A stretch of DNA of 64,000 bases from positions 81,001 to 145,000 of the forward strand of contig JAZARR010000067.1 in assembly GCA_037389465.1 (NCBI GenBank), read 5' to 3'. This stretch comes from Baylisascaris procyonis. Lineage: Eukaryota > Nematoda > Chromadorea > Rhabditida > Ascarididae. This document shows, one piece after another, positions 1-13,429 of the stretch. The translations under genes were made by a program, and so were the position numbers. Below the pieces are notes generated by a model that ran no database searches, was not told where the DNA came from, and saw nothing but the letters and a program-made list of their open reading frames with translations. Every line of letters begins with the position of its first letter. Positions within the stretch are counted from its first letter, which is position 1.

Positions 1-1723
1 AGAGACTTATTTAAATTATCTCTATTGCAAGTTAACACTTCTTTCTTTGCAAAATATTTCTCAGCAGCGAACCTATAATGAAAGTAAAATGAGCAAAATT
101 TTTATGAATACAAAAGAAGTTTGCATATTTCGGTAAAAATGAAATGACGATGATTTAAGAAAATTCACAAATGCGTGAATGAGATCCTTATATACCATAA
201 TTAACAATAACCTTGATATTCGTAGATATGTGACGTCATTTTAGACGTCTGAAATCATCGCCGTGATTCAGTCTTCACCCCGAAGTCAGCAAATTGCCTA
301 TGCCACAAACTTAGAAAAATGGAACGTTCAAAATTATGGTACAATAGGGTAGGCCTAAGCAATTTAATATATAAGAATGCCAGTGAAAGTTTTGGAGGCC
401 CAAAGGCATGTATTCAGAAAAACACTGATCAAGTATGATACAAATAAGCGCACTGCTCAGTTCGAAAGATCTTTTCCCTCAGCTGCAGGAGAGGCCTTGC
501 TTCTGAAGAAAAAATGGACCGAAGGAGAGATGAGTGACTGAATTGCAGGGTAAATGACTTGCTCGATTTCACAAAAAATCAGCCCTTCAATCACCGGTCT
601 ATTCGATCAAGCTTTCTCTTTTAAAAACCTACAAACATTTCCGTAGTTTTTCTCCGCTTCTTAAACCATCTTTTCCCATCTTTTCTCTCCCTCCCCCATT
701 GCCTCCAAAACAAATATTGGACTCAGTCATGTGTTTCAATGAAAGTATCATTTAATGCTGACAAAAAACAAAGGCAGCGGAAGCAGACGGGATCGAGAGT
801 TCGCGTTTTGAAGACGCCTCAATAATAAGACATTGCCATACAGGAAACGGGAGTCGTTTTAATCAAATCATGATCGCCTTGAGCCTGATTGAGCAAACGA
901 AAGAGAATTTAGCTAGAACCTGAGGAGAAGAAATGAAAGTTTCAAACGCAAACTATTCACGGACGGCTATTGAATGGAATAAAAGTACTTTAGTCACTCT
1001 TTCCTCCATAAAATCCTCTGAACAAAAGCTTCCGTTGCGAACGTTCAAATAAGCTCAACGCGAATATCATCTGCTCATTCCTCTTACACATCTTTAAAAG
1101 ACATAACTGAAGAAACAATAAAAGAATAAGGCAACAGAAAACAACATAAATAACACGAAGTGAAAATAAAAGAATCGAGATCACTTCATCAAAACAACGG
1201 CAATCGATCATCTCTGTTTAAGAGGTCCACCATGGGAAAAGCTAATCCAAATGTGATCAATAGAACCGTGAAAATATCCTGAAAATATTTTCATTTTTTT
1301 TACAACAGATCAACGATATAAGTTCGTTGTGGAGCACTAAGAAATATGTCTTCCCATTATTTTCCATCCGGATTTATTGGCCTTTTGAATTCGTGACTGC
1401 AAGTGGCCTACTTCCAGTGAACCCTACACGATAAGAAACGTTTCTGAACAAAGATTAGCATTCCCAGTTAACTTCAGGCACATTTCTTCACTTAAAACCT
1501 AGTTCGATGATATTCAAAGAAATCTAAACTATGCCCCAATGAAGGCTAAGCAGAGATTCCTGTAATCTTTTTTTTTCAACATTTGCTAACGGATACCACA
1601 ACGAAACTTCTCATAGAATACAACAATTGGCAGAAGTGGACAAGACAACGAAGCAACCGGTCAGCGACATGCAAACATTACAATGAACTTGTGTAGGAAA
1701 ATGAATATAAAAGAATAACAAAC
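1..1723. other. non-coding stretch, no supported gene
   Basis: AT-rich sequence with stops in all frames at short intervals. The longest open frame (about 990-1211, minus) is hydrophobic and low-complexity with no convincing splice signals. A CRE-like TGACGTCAT lies near 232-240. Nothing here is supported as a gene. Confidence 0.5.
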
Positions 1724-1827
1724 CTAGACTGAAGTTGCGCAGATGCGATATTATCATCCGATTTGCTAAGCGCTTCCTGCACGTCATTCAATGCATCACG
1801 ACTGCGTTGTACCGCCACATTATATGA
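1724..1827 (-). CDS. possible internal exon of an unrecognised coiled-coil-like protein
   Basis: On the minus strand a good acceptor (AATTGTAG) at 1828 and a GTTTGT donor below 1724 bracket 104 nt that are open in one frame. The frame encodes a polar, alanine- and glutamine-rich helical stretch beginning SYNVAVQRSRDALNDVQEAL and ending near IASAQLQSR, typical of a coiled coil. No neighbouring exon could be joined with confidence, so the gene, its product and even the strand remain open. The plus strand is also open here but lacks matching splice sites. Confidence 0.4.
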
Positions 1828-3457
1828 CTACAATTAGAATGTTTTATTCTACGCATAGTGTCCTGCCAAAAAAAATCACATTTTAATTATAAAAGTCACA
1901 TATCTTTAGACGGTAATGATGGTGAATATTAAGAAAGCTAAGAACTTCCTTCTTATTATTCTCAAACATGAAATTTCCACAGAGTCATAAATAATAAAAT
2001 CGTGCAGATATGCGAGTGACCAAAGGGCATGCAACTCTGCTGGCCTTAGGATCTTCCACCTCGTTTTAATTTTGCACGATCACCGTTTTTATTCGTAGCA
2101 CCTACATAAAATAAAAAAAAAAGAGACAATAACAAAGAGATAACGACTACTGATGAGTTTCAACACAAAAGGCCGACCCATGGTTCACACCATATTTGTC
2201 AAATTTCATCGTTATAGATTTTGCGGTTCCCAAGCTAAAATTACGACGGATAAACAAGCAAAGACCGACAAGATGCAAACAGACACACATATATAATCAC
2301 TGAAAGATTTTGCGAGAGAAAAAATGCGGCAATTGCATGAAGGTATTGTCGAAGAAACAACTCAAAGTGAAGAAAATCGATCGAAACATACAACGATATC
2401 CGTGGAATATTCGACGACGACAGTCGTGAAAGCGGTTAACGCCATCATAAAATTCACATTTGATAGCATGCATAACGAGTTCGTCTCGGCGACAAATGAT
2501 GCTTGATGAGAGAGAATCTCCTCCAGGCTCACTGACTAAATATAAAAAATTTCATCGAGAATCTGTGCAGATCAGTGAGAGAGAGAATTCTGAATGTAGA
2601 AATATTATCGGCTTAAGAATATTATGACCTCTAAAAACTCGGAAGTTCGGAAGAAAATGTAAAAGCTTTACCTATATATTCAAAGCTTTGCTGAATCACA
2701 TATTAAAAGATGTAACGCTTCCCATGTTTATATAGAAAACAGAGAGGAAAAAACCCTCAAAAAGCACCTAAAAGAGACTTTCCCTCGCCATGATCAAACC
2801 GGTATGAGTACACACTGATATTCACATATCAAATCACAATTACCGCTATTTAAAAAAGAATAAAATTCCTTGGGAAGAGCAAAAAGAGGATTTACATTCG
2901 AGATTAGACGATCTCAAGGCCTTCCCACAAAAGAACAATCTTAGCCTTCTGCCCTTTTTGCTAAGAGGGTAGCTTAAAAGTATATCGAATCCTTCACGAA
3001 ACGCAATCAGATGAAGCCTGTTTGAAATGGATACTGTTGAAAGAATGACAAAGGAATGCCGGTTTACCGCAGGGAAGTGAGGAAGACCTTGGAACAATTT
3101 CGAACTCTTTGCACAGGTCGTGTAATCAATGGGACTTATACCTGACGTTATGCGGTATCGTTCATTACCTCTTTCACTACAATAGATCCAGGCGTAAGGC
3201 TAACCAAGTAGAGCCATATAAGAAAACCTAAATAAACCGATACAAACCTTAGAAATTTTTAACACAAAAGCGTTCCAAAGCCCTGGAATAGCATGCATCG
3301 TACAATGAGAGAGATAGGCATTCAACGAATGTAACATCCACTCCAATAACATTCTCTCTTCTCCAGGTAAATCAACACACAGTTGCTTTCTGCAAATTCA
3401 TCTCATTCAACGAGCACTGTCGAATTCCGCATTCGATGATGGTACTCTTTTTCGCAG
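1828..3457. other. intergenic, downstream of the GCP2-like gene
   Basis: No recognised gene. Plus-strand frame 2324-2506 and the overlapping frames at 2846-3097 (both strands) are open for 55-85 codons but lack splice sites or recognisable motifs. They may be chance open frames in AT-rich DNA. Confidence 0.4.
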
Positions 3458-6400
3458 TTAATTCAATTCACGACGATACAAGTACACGGCAAAGTTGTAA
3501 GAAATGGAATTTATTATACAGTACACGAGTGGCTCCCGACCCAAGAGAGAGACAGCAATTTTTTCCTTGGAGGGCGACGTAATGACAACTAAATGGAGAG
3601 CAGGGATATATCACTTAAGGTACCTATTAAATATTAAATATCAGATAAACTCACTGAAAATATTTTAAAATACCCTCAATCTCTCAGAGTGGCATCTCCA
3701 GTGATGCTAATATTGTTATAGTTAAGCTTCTCAATTTCACTGCACACACTCGAAAAACTTCGCAACTGGAATTCCGTCGGCGTACAGCTGCTTCTATCAA
3801 AAATAAGATTATATTAAGTCGTGACTTCTGAGGTTGCTCGACCATTCCGAGCTTTCGTGTAGAAACCAAAGATCCGGGAGTTGAGTCACCATTACTTCTT
3901 AACCACTTCATCCATCCTTAACACCTCTCCTGAACACAGAATACGGTATTGTATAGGTAAATGAAAAAAAAAAACTTTACAGATAAATGAGGTGCATTGC
4001 TCGATGCAAACTGAAGAGAATCCTAAATATGATCGCCAAATTGAGAGTGAAGTTCGGTGGGAAAACCAACGATAATGGTGAAGTGAGACGCATCTGCAGT
4101 GACAGCGCATCTGCACCTCGTAGGCTCTCTCCGTCTGGTTGTGCTGCTCTAGTTTCCTCCGATGCTGCAAAAACGGCGAAGACTTTATTCAACTGCAGAA
4201 TTTAAAGGCGATGTGAATCGTCGATACGATCGCATTAAATTTAACTTCAAATCCAAAAAAATTTACAATGAAATCATTTCTCCAAAAATTTTTTGCTAAA
4301 GAAACGCTACCATGTCAAACACATTTTTCCAGCTCTTATTTCTTTCCATCACCCCCCAATCTTATTTGGTTAAACTCTAAATTCAATACTTTTTTTACTA
4401 TGGAAGCACTAAAAAACGACCGCGATCTTTCACCTAGGAAGCTCTTCTAACACCGACTATTCATAACAGCCTATTAGACATAAAGAAGGAAATTTTACGA
4501 CTGGTGAGTGGATCTCAAAGATTCAACTTTTGTGGAAATGAGGCAATAAAAAGTGAAGAAAATAAGGTAAAGAAAAACGAACCATTTGTAGAGCTCTCCT
4601 TTTTATTCACTGATGCAATCATGCGCACGAAATTCGATACGCTATGCTTTTCCAGAATTGGTCTAAATACAGCTCATTTTTAAATAACGATACGGCATTG
4701 AAAACGATTATCCTTCCCGTCAACCTTCCTCTCATATACCCACGCATACCCCCTATGCTGGATCAATACAAACCGGCACCTTATGGAGTGAAAGAGTTGA
4801 TGTTTCCGCAGAATTTTTAGATAGTTTCATTCACGCTTTCAGACTACCGACCACTTATACAGGTGAGTGGATATTGTACTAAGAAAAAATCGAAGACATG
4901 TAGCCGGTAGAAATCCTTAAGAAGTAAATAAAAAATTTAAGTAATGCGCTGAATAAAAGAAACAGGCCGCAATAATAGATAAGATCACTTCGAAATGACA
5001 ACTGAAAATTCACCTGAAAATGGTGCGAAAACGATCATCTTGCAATGTCGAACAATCAATCGCCTCTTCGAAGTGTGTCTCAATCACCTTCGTAACCGTA
5101 TCTAAAATTCACCACTATTAACGCCCACTATATGTCAAACAATAAGAATTCGAAGCATAAAGTGCATCTAAATTTTGAGAACCTCACAACATAGAGAATG
5201 GAAAGGGAGCGAAAAAAAATTAAAGTAAATCGAGAATTATCTGGCAAAAAACTCAACTTCTAAGAACGGGCGACAACAAAAACGAGTAATGCAAATCAAA
5301 AAAAAAAACCTTTAAGGGATCGCATTAGCCGTTCATCGGCCAACTCGATAAACGACGTTATCCAATCGGATTGTTCCAAAAGAAAGAATCCCCGTATTGA
5401 TCTAGAATGTTCTAATTAGAATTTAGCCAAACGGAGAGCACAAATTGCTTAACTATGCTTACACTGAAATAGATTATTTCCTTTATACTAATTAATATAT
5501 TTACATTAAAAAGTTACTAAGAAAAACGTTCTCTTTCAGATGTTTTCAGAGAAAGTGACAATCCAGCCGCTGCAATATACTTTTGTTAAATATGTTGCAC
5601 AATATACTTGACAGAAAATGAACTAACTCGAAAAGTTCATCAAGGCCAAATTGTTTTCTCAACAAGAGAACAAGCCGCTGACTTGCTTCGATACGTGTCT
5701 TCCTTATACGACTTATCACATCTTCCACCTGTAAAAGAAATCATTAGCTCAGAATTGGTTGCAAGAATTAGAAGCGATGAAGAAGAGCAATACGAGGAAG
5801 TGAAAGATGATCAAACATACTTGCAGAAATAGTCAAAGCACTTATTTTAGTGAAGAAACGCCATACGATAGACGAAAATTCCGAAATGCAAGAGTCTAAA
5901 AATTAGACTAAAAACAAAATTAGTCTAAAAAAGAACAAAATCAGAGGTCTAAAAAGAACTAGAATGCTCATAACTGTTATTAGATTGTTAGCAATGTGTT
6001 CGGTCAATCATATAGCAGTGCAGCAGTGCACTAAGAAAGAAAGAAAACGGAGGCAAATAGCTAACAAAGAGAGAGAAGAGAGACAAAAGGATCTAGAGAA
6101 GAGGAGAGATGAAGAAATGTTTTATCCTCTAATCTACAGAATTTGTTCTACGTTGGATTTGAGCTGCTATTTATGAGAATAAAAAAAAGGATCAACAAAC
6201 CTCCATGTCTTTCCATTCATCTACTTCGTTTCCATTCAACCATTTTGTCTCATCACCAGTAAACAGTGTGGAACTTTCACCTTTAAATAGCTATGAATTG
6301 GCTTATTACAGTACGGACAAATTTGCAAACAAATGGGTGTCTAACTATGCTTAGATATACAAACTATGGGCAAATACAACCTTAAATAGATACACTACGC

Positions 6401-9400
6401 GACAATACTATGCTGTCTAGCAAAAAGGATCCATAATCACCTTAGAATTCACTATTGCATTTATTCCTCTTAACCTTATTTCTATCCTCAAAGAGAGCCA
6501 TGCAACTTATAGCAGTTCGAATACAATCATGACAACCAAGAATAATGAAATTTAAAAAAAAAAAGAAACGTTACTTGCGATTTATTTTATAAACAAACGA
6601 AAACGGGAAATAATAAATAAATACCCTTAATTTGTTCGATGATATTCAGATATTTACCACATTTGACAATATCACTCGATGCAGATGCAAGTTGTGATGG
6701 GCACAATTCATTGATTACACAATAACGTTGATCAAAACTTCAAAATAGAACAAAATATTTTCATGTATTTTAGACACTCAAAACATTAAAATATTGTATC
6801 AAAACAAATCTTCATATTAAAAAAAAAATTATAACGATTAGCAATAAAAATTGAAGGGTTTTGTGATGAAAATCATTCGCAAATAATCCATTAATAATAC
6901 ATCTTGGTTTAATGGAGCCATTACTTTCCTCTCCCCTCCTCGCCCTCTCCATAGCAGATCATATTCTAATAACAAAATATCGCAAATACCAATTCATATA
7001 TGCAATAATTGAGGCTATTCTCTCTACAATATTATAGATTAGAGCCAAAAAAAAGAAAACAAAAATTCTAAAGATATTTTAGCTACACTCTACGCTTCAA
7101 TAAACATATCAACAAACAAACCCATCAATAAGCGATACAAAGTCTTTATCATCCTTTCCACGCATCACCTCACTACGACTGAACATTTTTGTTGCATGTA
7201 AATCCCAAACCATAAACTGAAAAAAATAACTCTTACAATCTTTGTCTTCGTATTATTTTGCAAAAAACCTTGCAAATTAGGCAAATAATAAATGAAAAAT
7301 TTCACATGAAAACTCTCCAACAAACTACAGTGATCATATTCGACTTTTTAGAACGCATGAAAACATCATTTTTTTGGGCACAATTATAGATAAGAGGTTT
7401 GTTAAGGACGGGATAGATGGGGGTGGAGGTGGGGGCAGAGGAAAAGGGAGACTGAGGTTAGTTCTCTCTCAAAGTTTTAGAGGGTTTAACTCAAAGTAGA
7501 GAATAGGATAATATGACATAAAAACCGCCGCAAAAGTGAATCCAGTTCCTAAATATATGGGCAGCTAGCATATTCATTTTAACCTAAGCTTGACCGATAC
7601 AGCATTCATCAACTAAATCCGGCCCTTGAATGTTCACAAATATAATGGATATGCCCTAACTGGGAAATAACGCATTGTCGAAAAAGAATCACATCTGTCA
7701 TTTCTCTTCTGTTCTCCGTAACTTAAAAGGTATGGTTCAAACGGGATATGAACAGACCTTCAGTATCATCTCATACCCCATTTTCCAGGAAAAACTTTCG
7801 CTGTAAGAAAGATATTCGTAGACTTAACAAAGATTTTTAACTTCTGTTGCTATGATACAACTATTTACTTCATGAGCCTTGTCCTGATGAAGTGATCCAT
7901 ATCGAATCCAGCAAAAAACCAAATCATAGTATTGTGCTAAACCGGCTCGTTCCATACGAAGCAATATGGTACGTGCTGATTGTGATACACTCGACTGCAC
8001 ACGTTTACCCACATCTGTGAGTATCTCGCCACCCACTAGATCTCTCTAAAAGTTATCACAGCTTAAGATCGTTACTACTTAAGGTAACGGTTTAAAAAGC
8101 GATCGATGAAGCTATTAAAGGCAGAAAATTTTTGCTTTAATAAAATAGTATAAGGACCACTGGATTGGAAATTTGGAAGTATTTTGAGAAGAAAGTGACA
8201 AGCACAATAGTACCCTCTTATATGAATCATAAAGGGCTGTTACTCGTAAAATGATGCATAAAAAATTTTGTTGGGAAATCACACTGCATAATGTATTGGC
8301 AGCATTATATGGGGCAACTTTTTACCATATTATTACTGCACGTAAGAGACATAAAATGATAGATATTTGATTTTCTTTGGAATTTTATCAATACAAATCG
8401 AGAAATTACCAACATGAAGCTGTTCAATTACTAGAAATTAGAGGGATCGGAAACGGCCGAAATCTAAAACTACAGCGGCAATAAAAAACCGAGAGAGACT
8501 ATGGATACAAATCCAGAAACAACTCAAATATCGTTCCGTAAATTCATTGAAAAGTCCCAGGTTCAAATAAATACGATCGCCGTACCTTCATGATTGCTGC
8601 AATTGTATCGAGAATCTGTTTGGCGATATTCATAAATGGTCGGGTAAAATTGCCAATATCCGACAAGTTCAGCGGTTTATTTTTTTCACGAGATTCCCGT
8701 TCCAACTCAATCAATAGATCCATAATCTCTCTATTTAGAAAATCCTCCGCCACACCAGCAACTGCCATCGCTATTCGACCTCGTTCTAGATCATATCGCA
8801 GTGCTGAAAGTTTTCGAAGAAAATATACGATAACATAAATAATGTTTCGAAAATAACATATTTTACTATGGTACTTAGAGTATCAAAATTTATGCAGATT
8901 GGAAATGAAAAGGTGGAAAGAGGAGTAACAAGAATTGCGACCCAACCGAAACTGACTTCATGAGGCCTGACATCGATTTATCCACCACATTAAATACATC
9001 ATCAGACTGAACACATTTCCTCATGCACAGCAGCGATGGCGAAGCTAACCGACTCCAACTTTACTTTCTTTATTTATTTATTTACTTACTAAATTAATTC
9101 AACATTCTGAAAACAAAATGAAAAGTATGAATATGGCCAATGAGGTAGTAAAAACGAAATGAAATGTATATTAGAGTGAATTAATCTGCAGCATACATCA
9201 AAAAGGAAAATTCCATTATTAATTCTCGACTTCTCTTGATAAACGGGCATCGACTAGTGGGGCATGAAATATTGAAAGAATTTCAGCAAGATTAGGCGTT
9301 AGTGTGATAGCCCTAGCAAAAATGGCAAGCTGGTCATAAGCATATGCTTCCTTTGAAATCGATTGCATCTCAATTCCCGGTTTCAAAGTACTCTTTAAAC

Positions 9401-10595
9401 AAAAGTAAACTTTCCAGTTATCGAAAAAAATTTTTCTCCGAAAGTTGGCTGATACATGGACTTTGTTGAAATTTGCTAGTTTAAATGGAAGAAGGAAGCA
9501 TAGAACCTTTATGAGCAGCTATATAATAAAATTTTTAACGATCAAAAATAAAGCACGCCAGATAGCATTGTTAGTGATACTATATTGGATGGATCCTCAT
9601 GACCTTGTGGAAATCCTGAGCTAAGACTTCTCTTCCTATGGTGTCATTGCTTTTTGCAAACACACTGTAGCGACTCCATTCCATCGTCAATTAAGAATCG
9701 AAGTCACCAATCCGCATAAAATGGTTGTTCTCTTTTTTTTTTCATCCTCGACCTGTGCAATAAAACTACAGAGCCCACCAGCACCAAAAATATAATATGC
9801 AACTGTCACCAACAGCATCCGATATCTTTAGGTAAAGTTTGAAAAGGCGATAAGATGAGATATTAGAAGAATGCTGAGATAATAAACAATCGAAAAAGAG
9901 CAAACGAAACAATTACAATAAATATTGTGTCTAAGTAGAATAAGGATTCCTGCAAGTGGTAAACAACTTTCTGCATATAGTCGACTTCTCAACGACTCAT
10001 CGGCACTCGCATTCACCGTCCATTTCACCGAATCGGCACAACGCTCAAAGCGAATATTATCAGCCTGGTAGCCCTAAAACAAAAAAAAGAACCTTTAATG
10101 AGCCAGGTAACAGCTTCCTATACATGAAAGGAAGGAAAGGAGGGAGGGTGGGGGAAGGAGAAAGACAGAGAGGCTAAAAAAAGAAGAGGAAGGAGTTCAA
10201 AGTGGTTTATATCAAGGAGATTCTATCGGAAAAAGTGAAAATCTGATAGTGGCAACTGACATGCAAGTTGTTCCTAAATAATGAAACTGTCCCATACTAT
10301 CCTAATCACCTATTAATGAAAAAGAATAATCTCTGACCCCCTCTTCCATCGACAAATCTGATACTAGTAAACCCCAATGAAGCTACCCCAGCACCTTCCC
10401 CTTCTCTAATTTTCATAAACTTATTGTTCACATGTATCTATTAACTTAAATAAAAGAAAAAGATATGCCAATCCATTAGCTCATCGTTCACAACAATAAT
10501 AGCACAAAGCTAACCGAAAAGACAAGAAGGAGATCCTTGACGAACACCTGTTCTTGTGAATGGATCGACAGTGAGGAAAGATCATGCTGTTCCAT
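3458..10595 (-). CDS. gip-2: gamma-tubulin complex component 2 (GCP2/GIP-2-like), multi-exon
   Basis: GCP2 is a Spc97-family subunit of the gamma-tubulin small complex that nucleates microtubules at the centrosome. Exons from the 5' side: 10595-10515, 10073-9917, 8803-8586, 8045-7869, possibly 7800-7777 and 7655-7595, then 5728-5613, 5401-5310, 5101-5014, 4164-3981, and probable 3' exons near 3.84-3.91 kb, 3793-3.68 kb and 3588-3458. Most donor and acceptor phases agree. Colinear matches to GCP2 (from memory) include FVKDLLLVFSG (N-terminal grip start), LERGRIAMAVAGVAEDFL, the grip1 hallmark YYDLVFCWIRYGSLHQDKAHE with its WI..G.L pattern split over exons, IRGFFLLEQSDW and the grip2 segment ALSLQMRLTSPLSLVF. 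Phases do not close between 7.6 and 5.7 kb, between 5.0 and 4.2 kb, or at the 3' end, so small exons are missing from this model. Closest to GCP2 rather than GCP3 by spacing and the PLSLV motif. Confidence 0.85.
3676..3793 (-). pseudogene. GCP2-like C-terminal exon interrupted by TGA (or misframed)
   Basis: After an acceptor at 3794 the frame beginning with a split codon and SSCTPTEFQLRSFSSVCSEI resembles the GCP2 segment around 'F.LR..ML.F..NIQYY'. It runs into a TGA at 3678-3676 next to where GCPs carry a conserved tryptophan (TGG). A near-perfect GTGAGT donor lies a few codons later, past the stop. Either the gene carries a nonsense change, or splicing here leaves earlier (GTGAAA just after SSVC) and joins the exon at 3588. 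The second option keeps phase but deletes much of the C-terminal domain. Confidence 0.3.
5832..7594. other. intron sequence of the GCP2-like gene
   Basis: Long intronic stretch between the grip1 exons and the exon at 5728. It contains A-rich runs and a purine-rich G tract near 7420-7450. At least one short exon encoding the GCP2 segment before VEDVISR should lie here but was not located. Confidence 0.4.
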
Positions 10596-10615
10596 CTGTA
10601 AAAATAACTAGAGTT

Positions 10616-10676
10616 TAAATAATATGTGATATATACTAGTGTGTCTAAGTAATATACGACATATACTAGTACATGT
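10616..10676. repeat. imperfect tandem duplication with ATATACTAGT core
   Basis: Two diverged copies of a unit of about 30 bp, each ending in ATATACTAGT, are adjacent here within the 5' flank or a 5' intron of the GCP2-like gene. Confidence 0.5.
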
Positions 10677-11100
10677 GATTGTGTGTGTATTTCAACTGCG
10701 AAAAACTTTGTCAAAGGAGATATTACATCAAACAATAACGACTAATGAAAAGTTAGAAAAGATAAAAACTTGTTAAATCAACAGAATGATATTGGGAAAA
10801 AAGTATCTGTTAGATTATTGCTTGTCGGTGTTATCCTATGCGAATTCAACTTGAATTTAATCCCTCTCCTTGCCATATCGCATCTTAAATACTATCTTGC
10901 TAGGAGAAATCATGGAAGGAAGGCACTTGAAGCAAACTGGGATCCTAAAACGATAGAATTTTGAAAATCAGCAAGACTGCAGATGGATTGCATAAGGCAG
11001 TTATGTCGCTAATATTATACATTTCCGATTGATCGAAACTCAGAGTCGAAACACTCCACAATAAGTGCTTTTTACTTTTATGCTTCCCTGACTTTATAAT

Positions 11101-11146
11101 ATCATATGACATCATCGGAAATGATCATATGACGTCATCGGAAATG
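11101..11146. repeat. 23-bp tandem duplication creating a CRE palindrome
   Basis: Two adjacent copies of a 23-bp unit (11101-11123 and 11124-11146) differ at one base. The second copy has GACGTCAT where the first has GACATCAT, which makes the perfect CREB/ATF-type palindrome ATGACGTCAT. It lies upstream of the first confident GCP2-like exon. Confidence 0.7.
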
Positions 11147-12689
11147 AAAAACGTACACACACACCTATTGGTGCAGATATTATAAACTTATCCAACACAC
11201 AGGCAGACACGAATTCATATAAATCATCGAATAAGTTGTTCGCATTTATAAGATAACAAACTAACGATAGTAATAAAAAACGTTTATTTGTGACTGAAAC
11301 TTACTGGAACAAAATAATCGGGTGGACCCGAAGAGAAGAATTCATTGGGAATTGTAAACTTCGAAAATGGTAATAACTTCTTCACTGAAATATTATCGCA
11401 TAAAATAATATCATTATTAACTATAGATTTAAATGATTTCCCCTCTATATATCCCTTTTTTTTCTTCTTTTTACTTCATTCATATTTAATAATATAAGAA
11501 AGTTCCAGAAAAAATCATTCACAATTTCATTTCTCTGATTTCTTAGTTGTAATTATTTCAAATTTCAGAATTCATCTAGGCAACGGATCACTGGTCACAG
11601 CCGGAGTACATGAACCGATAGCTTAAATATTACCTATGTGAAGAGGTGATCGATGATTCATGCTGTAAAGATATCAACATTTCTATTAAAATATCAGCAG
11701 TATAATTTTTATTTGTACCTTTCAAACGCGAATAATAAAAAAAAATATTTTCTAAAATCAAATCTCTCTCACCAATTACCATATCAGTCTTTATCCTATT
11801 ATTCTTTAGTTGCATCCCATATTTATCTTATGTAAATATGAGAATATTTTATTGAGGGTTTCATCTCTATTTGAGCGAAAGAAATTATCATCTTTCAAAA
11901 AAAATAGACCCTTCATGAATTATTTCATTTGTTTGTCACCAATATCAATTTACTAAACTTTTTTTTTTAAATTAAAAGCATAAAATTGCTGTAAAATAAT
12001 TCACATTAACAATTCTTTAAAGCGAAAAAGAAAATTAAGAGGGAAAAACACTGAACCAATCTCCTTTCGACATGATTTCCAAGCCAACATCGCCAATTTA
12101 CGATTCCGCAGGACAACTGACTGAAAACGATCCACTATGACGAATGATTCCGAGCAGTCTAATATGAGATCATCATGGCGGAAATATGAATACTATTTGG
12201 GGGGGGGATGGAAGGGGAGAGTGGAATGGGGGATGAGACCACCTGGATCTGTCATTACTTGCTTTTTGGGAAATTATATCAAGGTACTATCACTAACATT
12301 ACCCGTTCCCCTTTCTACATATATAACTAAAAAGTCGTAAACGTTAGAGTTGCTAATAATCATTTGTTGCGCCTCTCCAAGGAATCTGATTCCTATAACC
12401 ACTGCACTTCGCAATAGAACAGTTGATATATTTAAAGAAAAGATATGAGGTATACAATGCCTATTGGAATAATAAGATAGAGTGAATGAATTAAGAACTA
12501 AAAGCACTGAAAGAGTCGATTGAGACACAAATTTTCTATTTGGTGGCATTGGTGGCACATCACTTTGACACTTTTTTCTATCCAAAGATATGTGTGTCTC
12601 GATCTTTTTCTTGCCCCTCCCCTCCTTCTCAGCCCTTCCACTTAGAAGGCTATGGTCCTCCACTCATGGCTATGGTCTAACAAAGGAAT

Positions 12690-13260
12690 AAGTGACATGG
12701 CGTCGACCGCTCATGGTCAAAGTTGAATCTAGTTCTGATCACGGTCGAGACCAGGTTCAATTCATGATTAGATAGAAATGGATAAAACAGAGTACCGCTC
12801 GGTCGACTGGCTTCAGTACCTCGGTACCTCACACAATACCTTGTTCGGTATTAAGGTCAATCTATCCCTCTATGGGTATGAGTTCAATCCAGTCCTCATT
12901 CCGTTCTCAGCTGCGGGGGGTCGGCTGGGGTGGGATTTAATCCTGATCTGTTTCTTTTTGTGGAAACTACATTGCGCACCACTTTTTCAATTTCTGAGAA
13001 GTTTGAAGGAGCAAAAGTTTACAGCTTTAAGAAAGGATAGTGTGCGTTAGATAGTGTCGCATTCTGACATTCAAGCCCGTCAAAGTGATCCTCCTAGGCA
13101 AAACTATACCTCCTTCTTGGTTTAGAATTAGATTCTTGAATACTTGAGGTGCCTCACCTGTCAAGGTGAAGCCGATAATTTCAAACATGGCCAAACTACC
13201 GAGAAACTTTACCGGGTACCTTCACCCGTTTAACCCCTTGGTGAGATTAGTCCGTTTATT
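12690..13260. other. GC-richer island of unknown origin
   Basis: About 570 bp are clearly richer in G+C than the flanks and hold several short inverted repeats, for example AGGTGCCTCACCT near 13148 and CGGGT...ACCCG near 13212. A 90-codon plus-strand frame (12778-13050) is open but resembles nothing I know. It may be a decayed mobile-element fragment or a regulatory island. Confidence 0.4.
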
Positions 13261-13429
13261 TCTTCTTTGTTCAAAAAGAATATTACTTTCGGCATCCTTG
13301 GCGGTCGAAAAACCCTAAATGATGAAGTACGGTGGTAATGATCTGGACATTTTTGAGATTTTCGATTTCACCCCAACAATTCGGATACCCACACGTATAG
13401 TGGAACCCAAAATTAAAATTACTAATTAT

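Noticed and set aside
3892..4205. ORFs on both strands overlapping the GCP2 grip2 exon
   Set aside because: Only the minus frame with ALSLQMRLTSPLSLVF matches the family; the others are shadows.
5608..5832. Plus-strand 74-codon ORF that looks protein-like
   Set aside because: It is antisense to a minus-strand exon with a TTTTACAG acceptor and a colinear GCP2 match (5728-5613). It lacks an ATG and its apparent upstream exon needs a frameshift.
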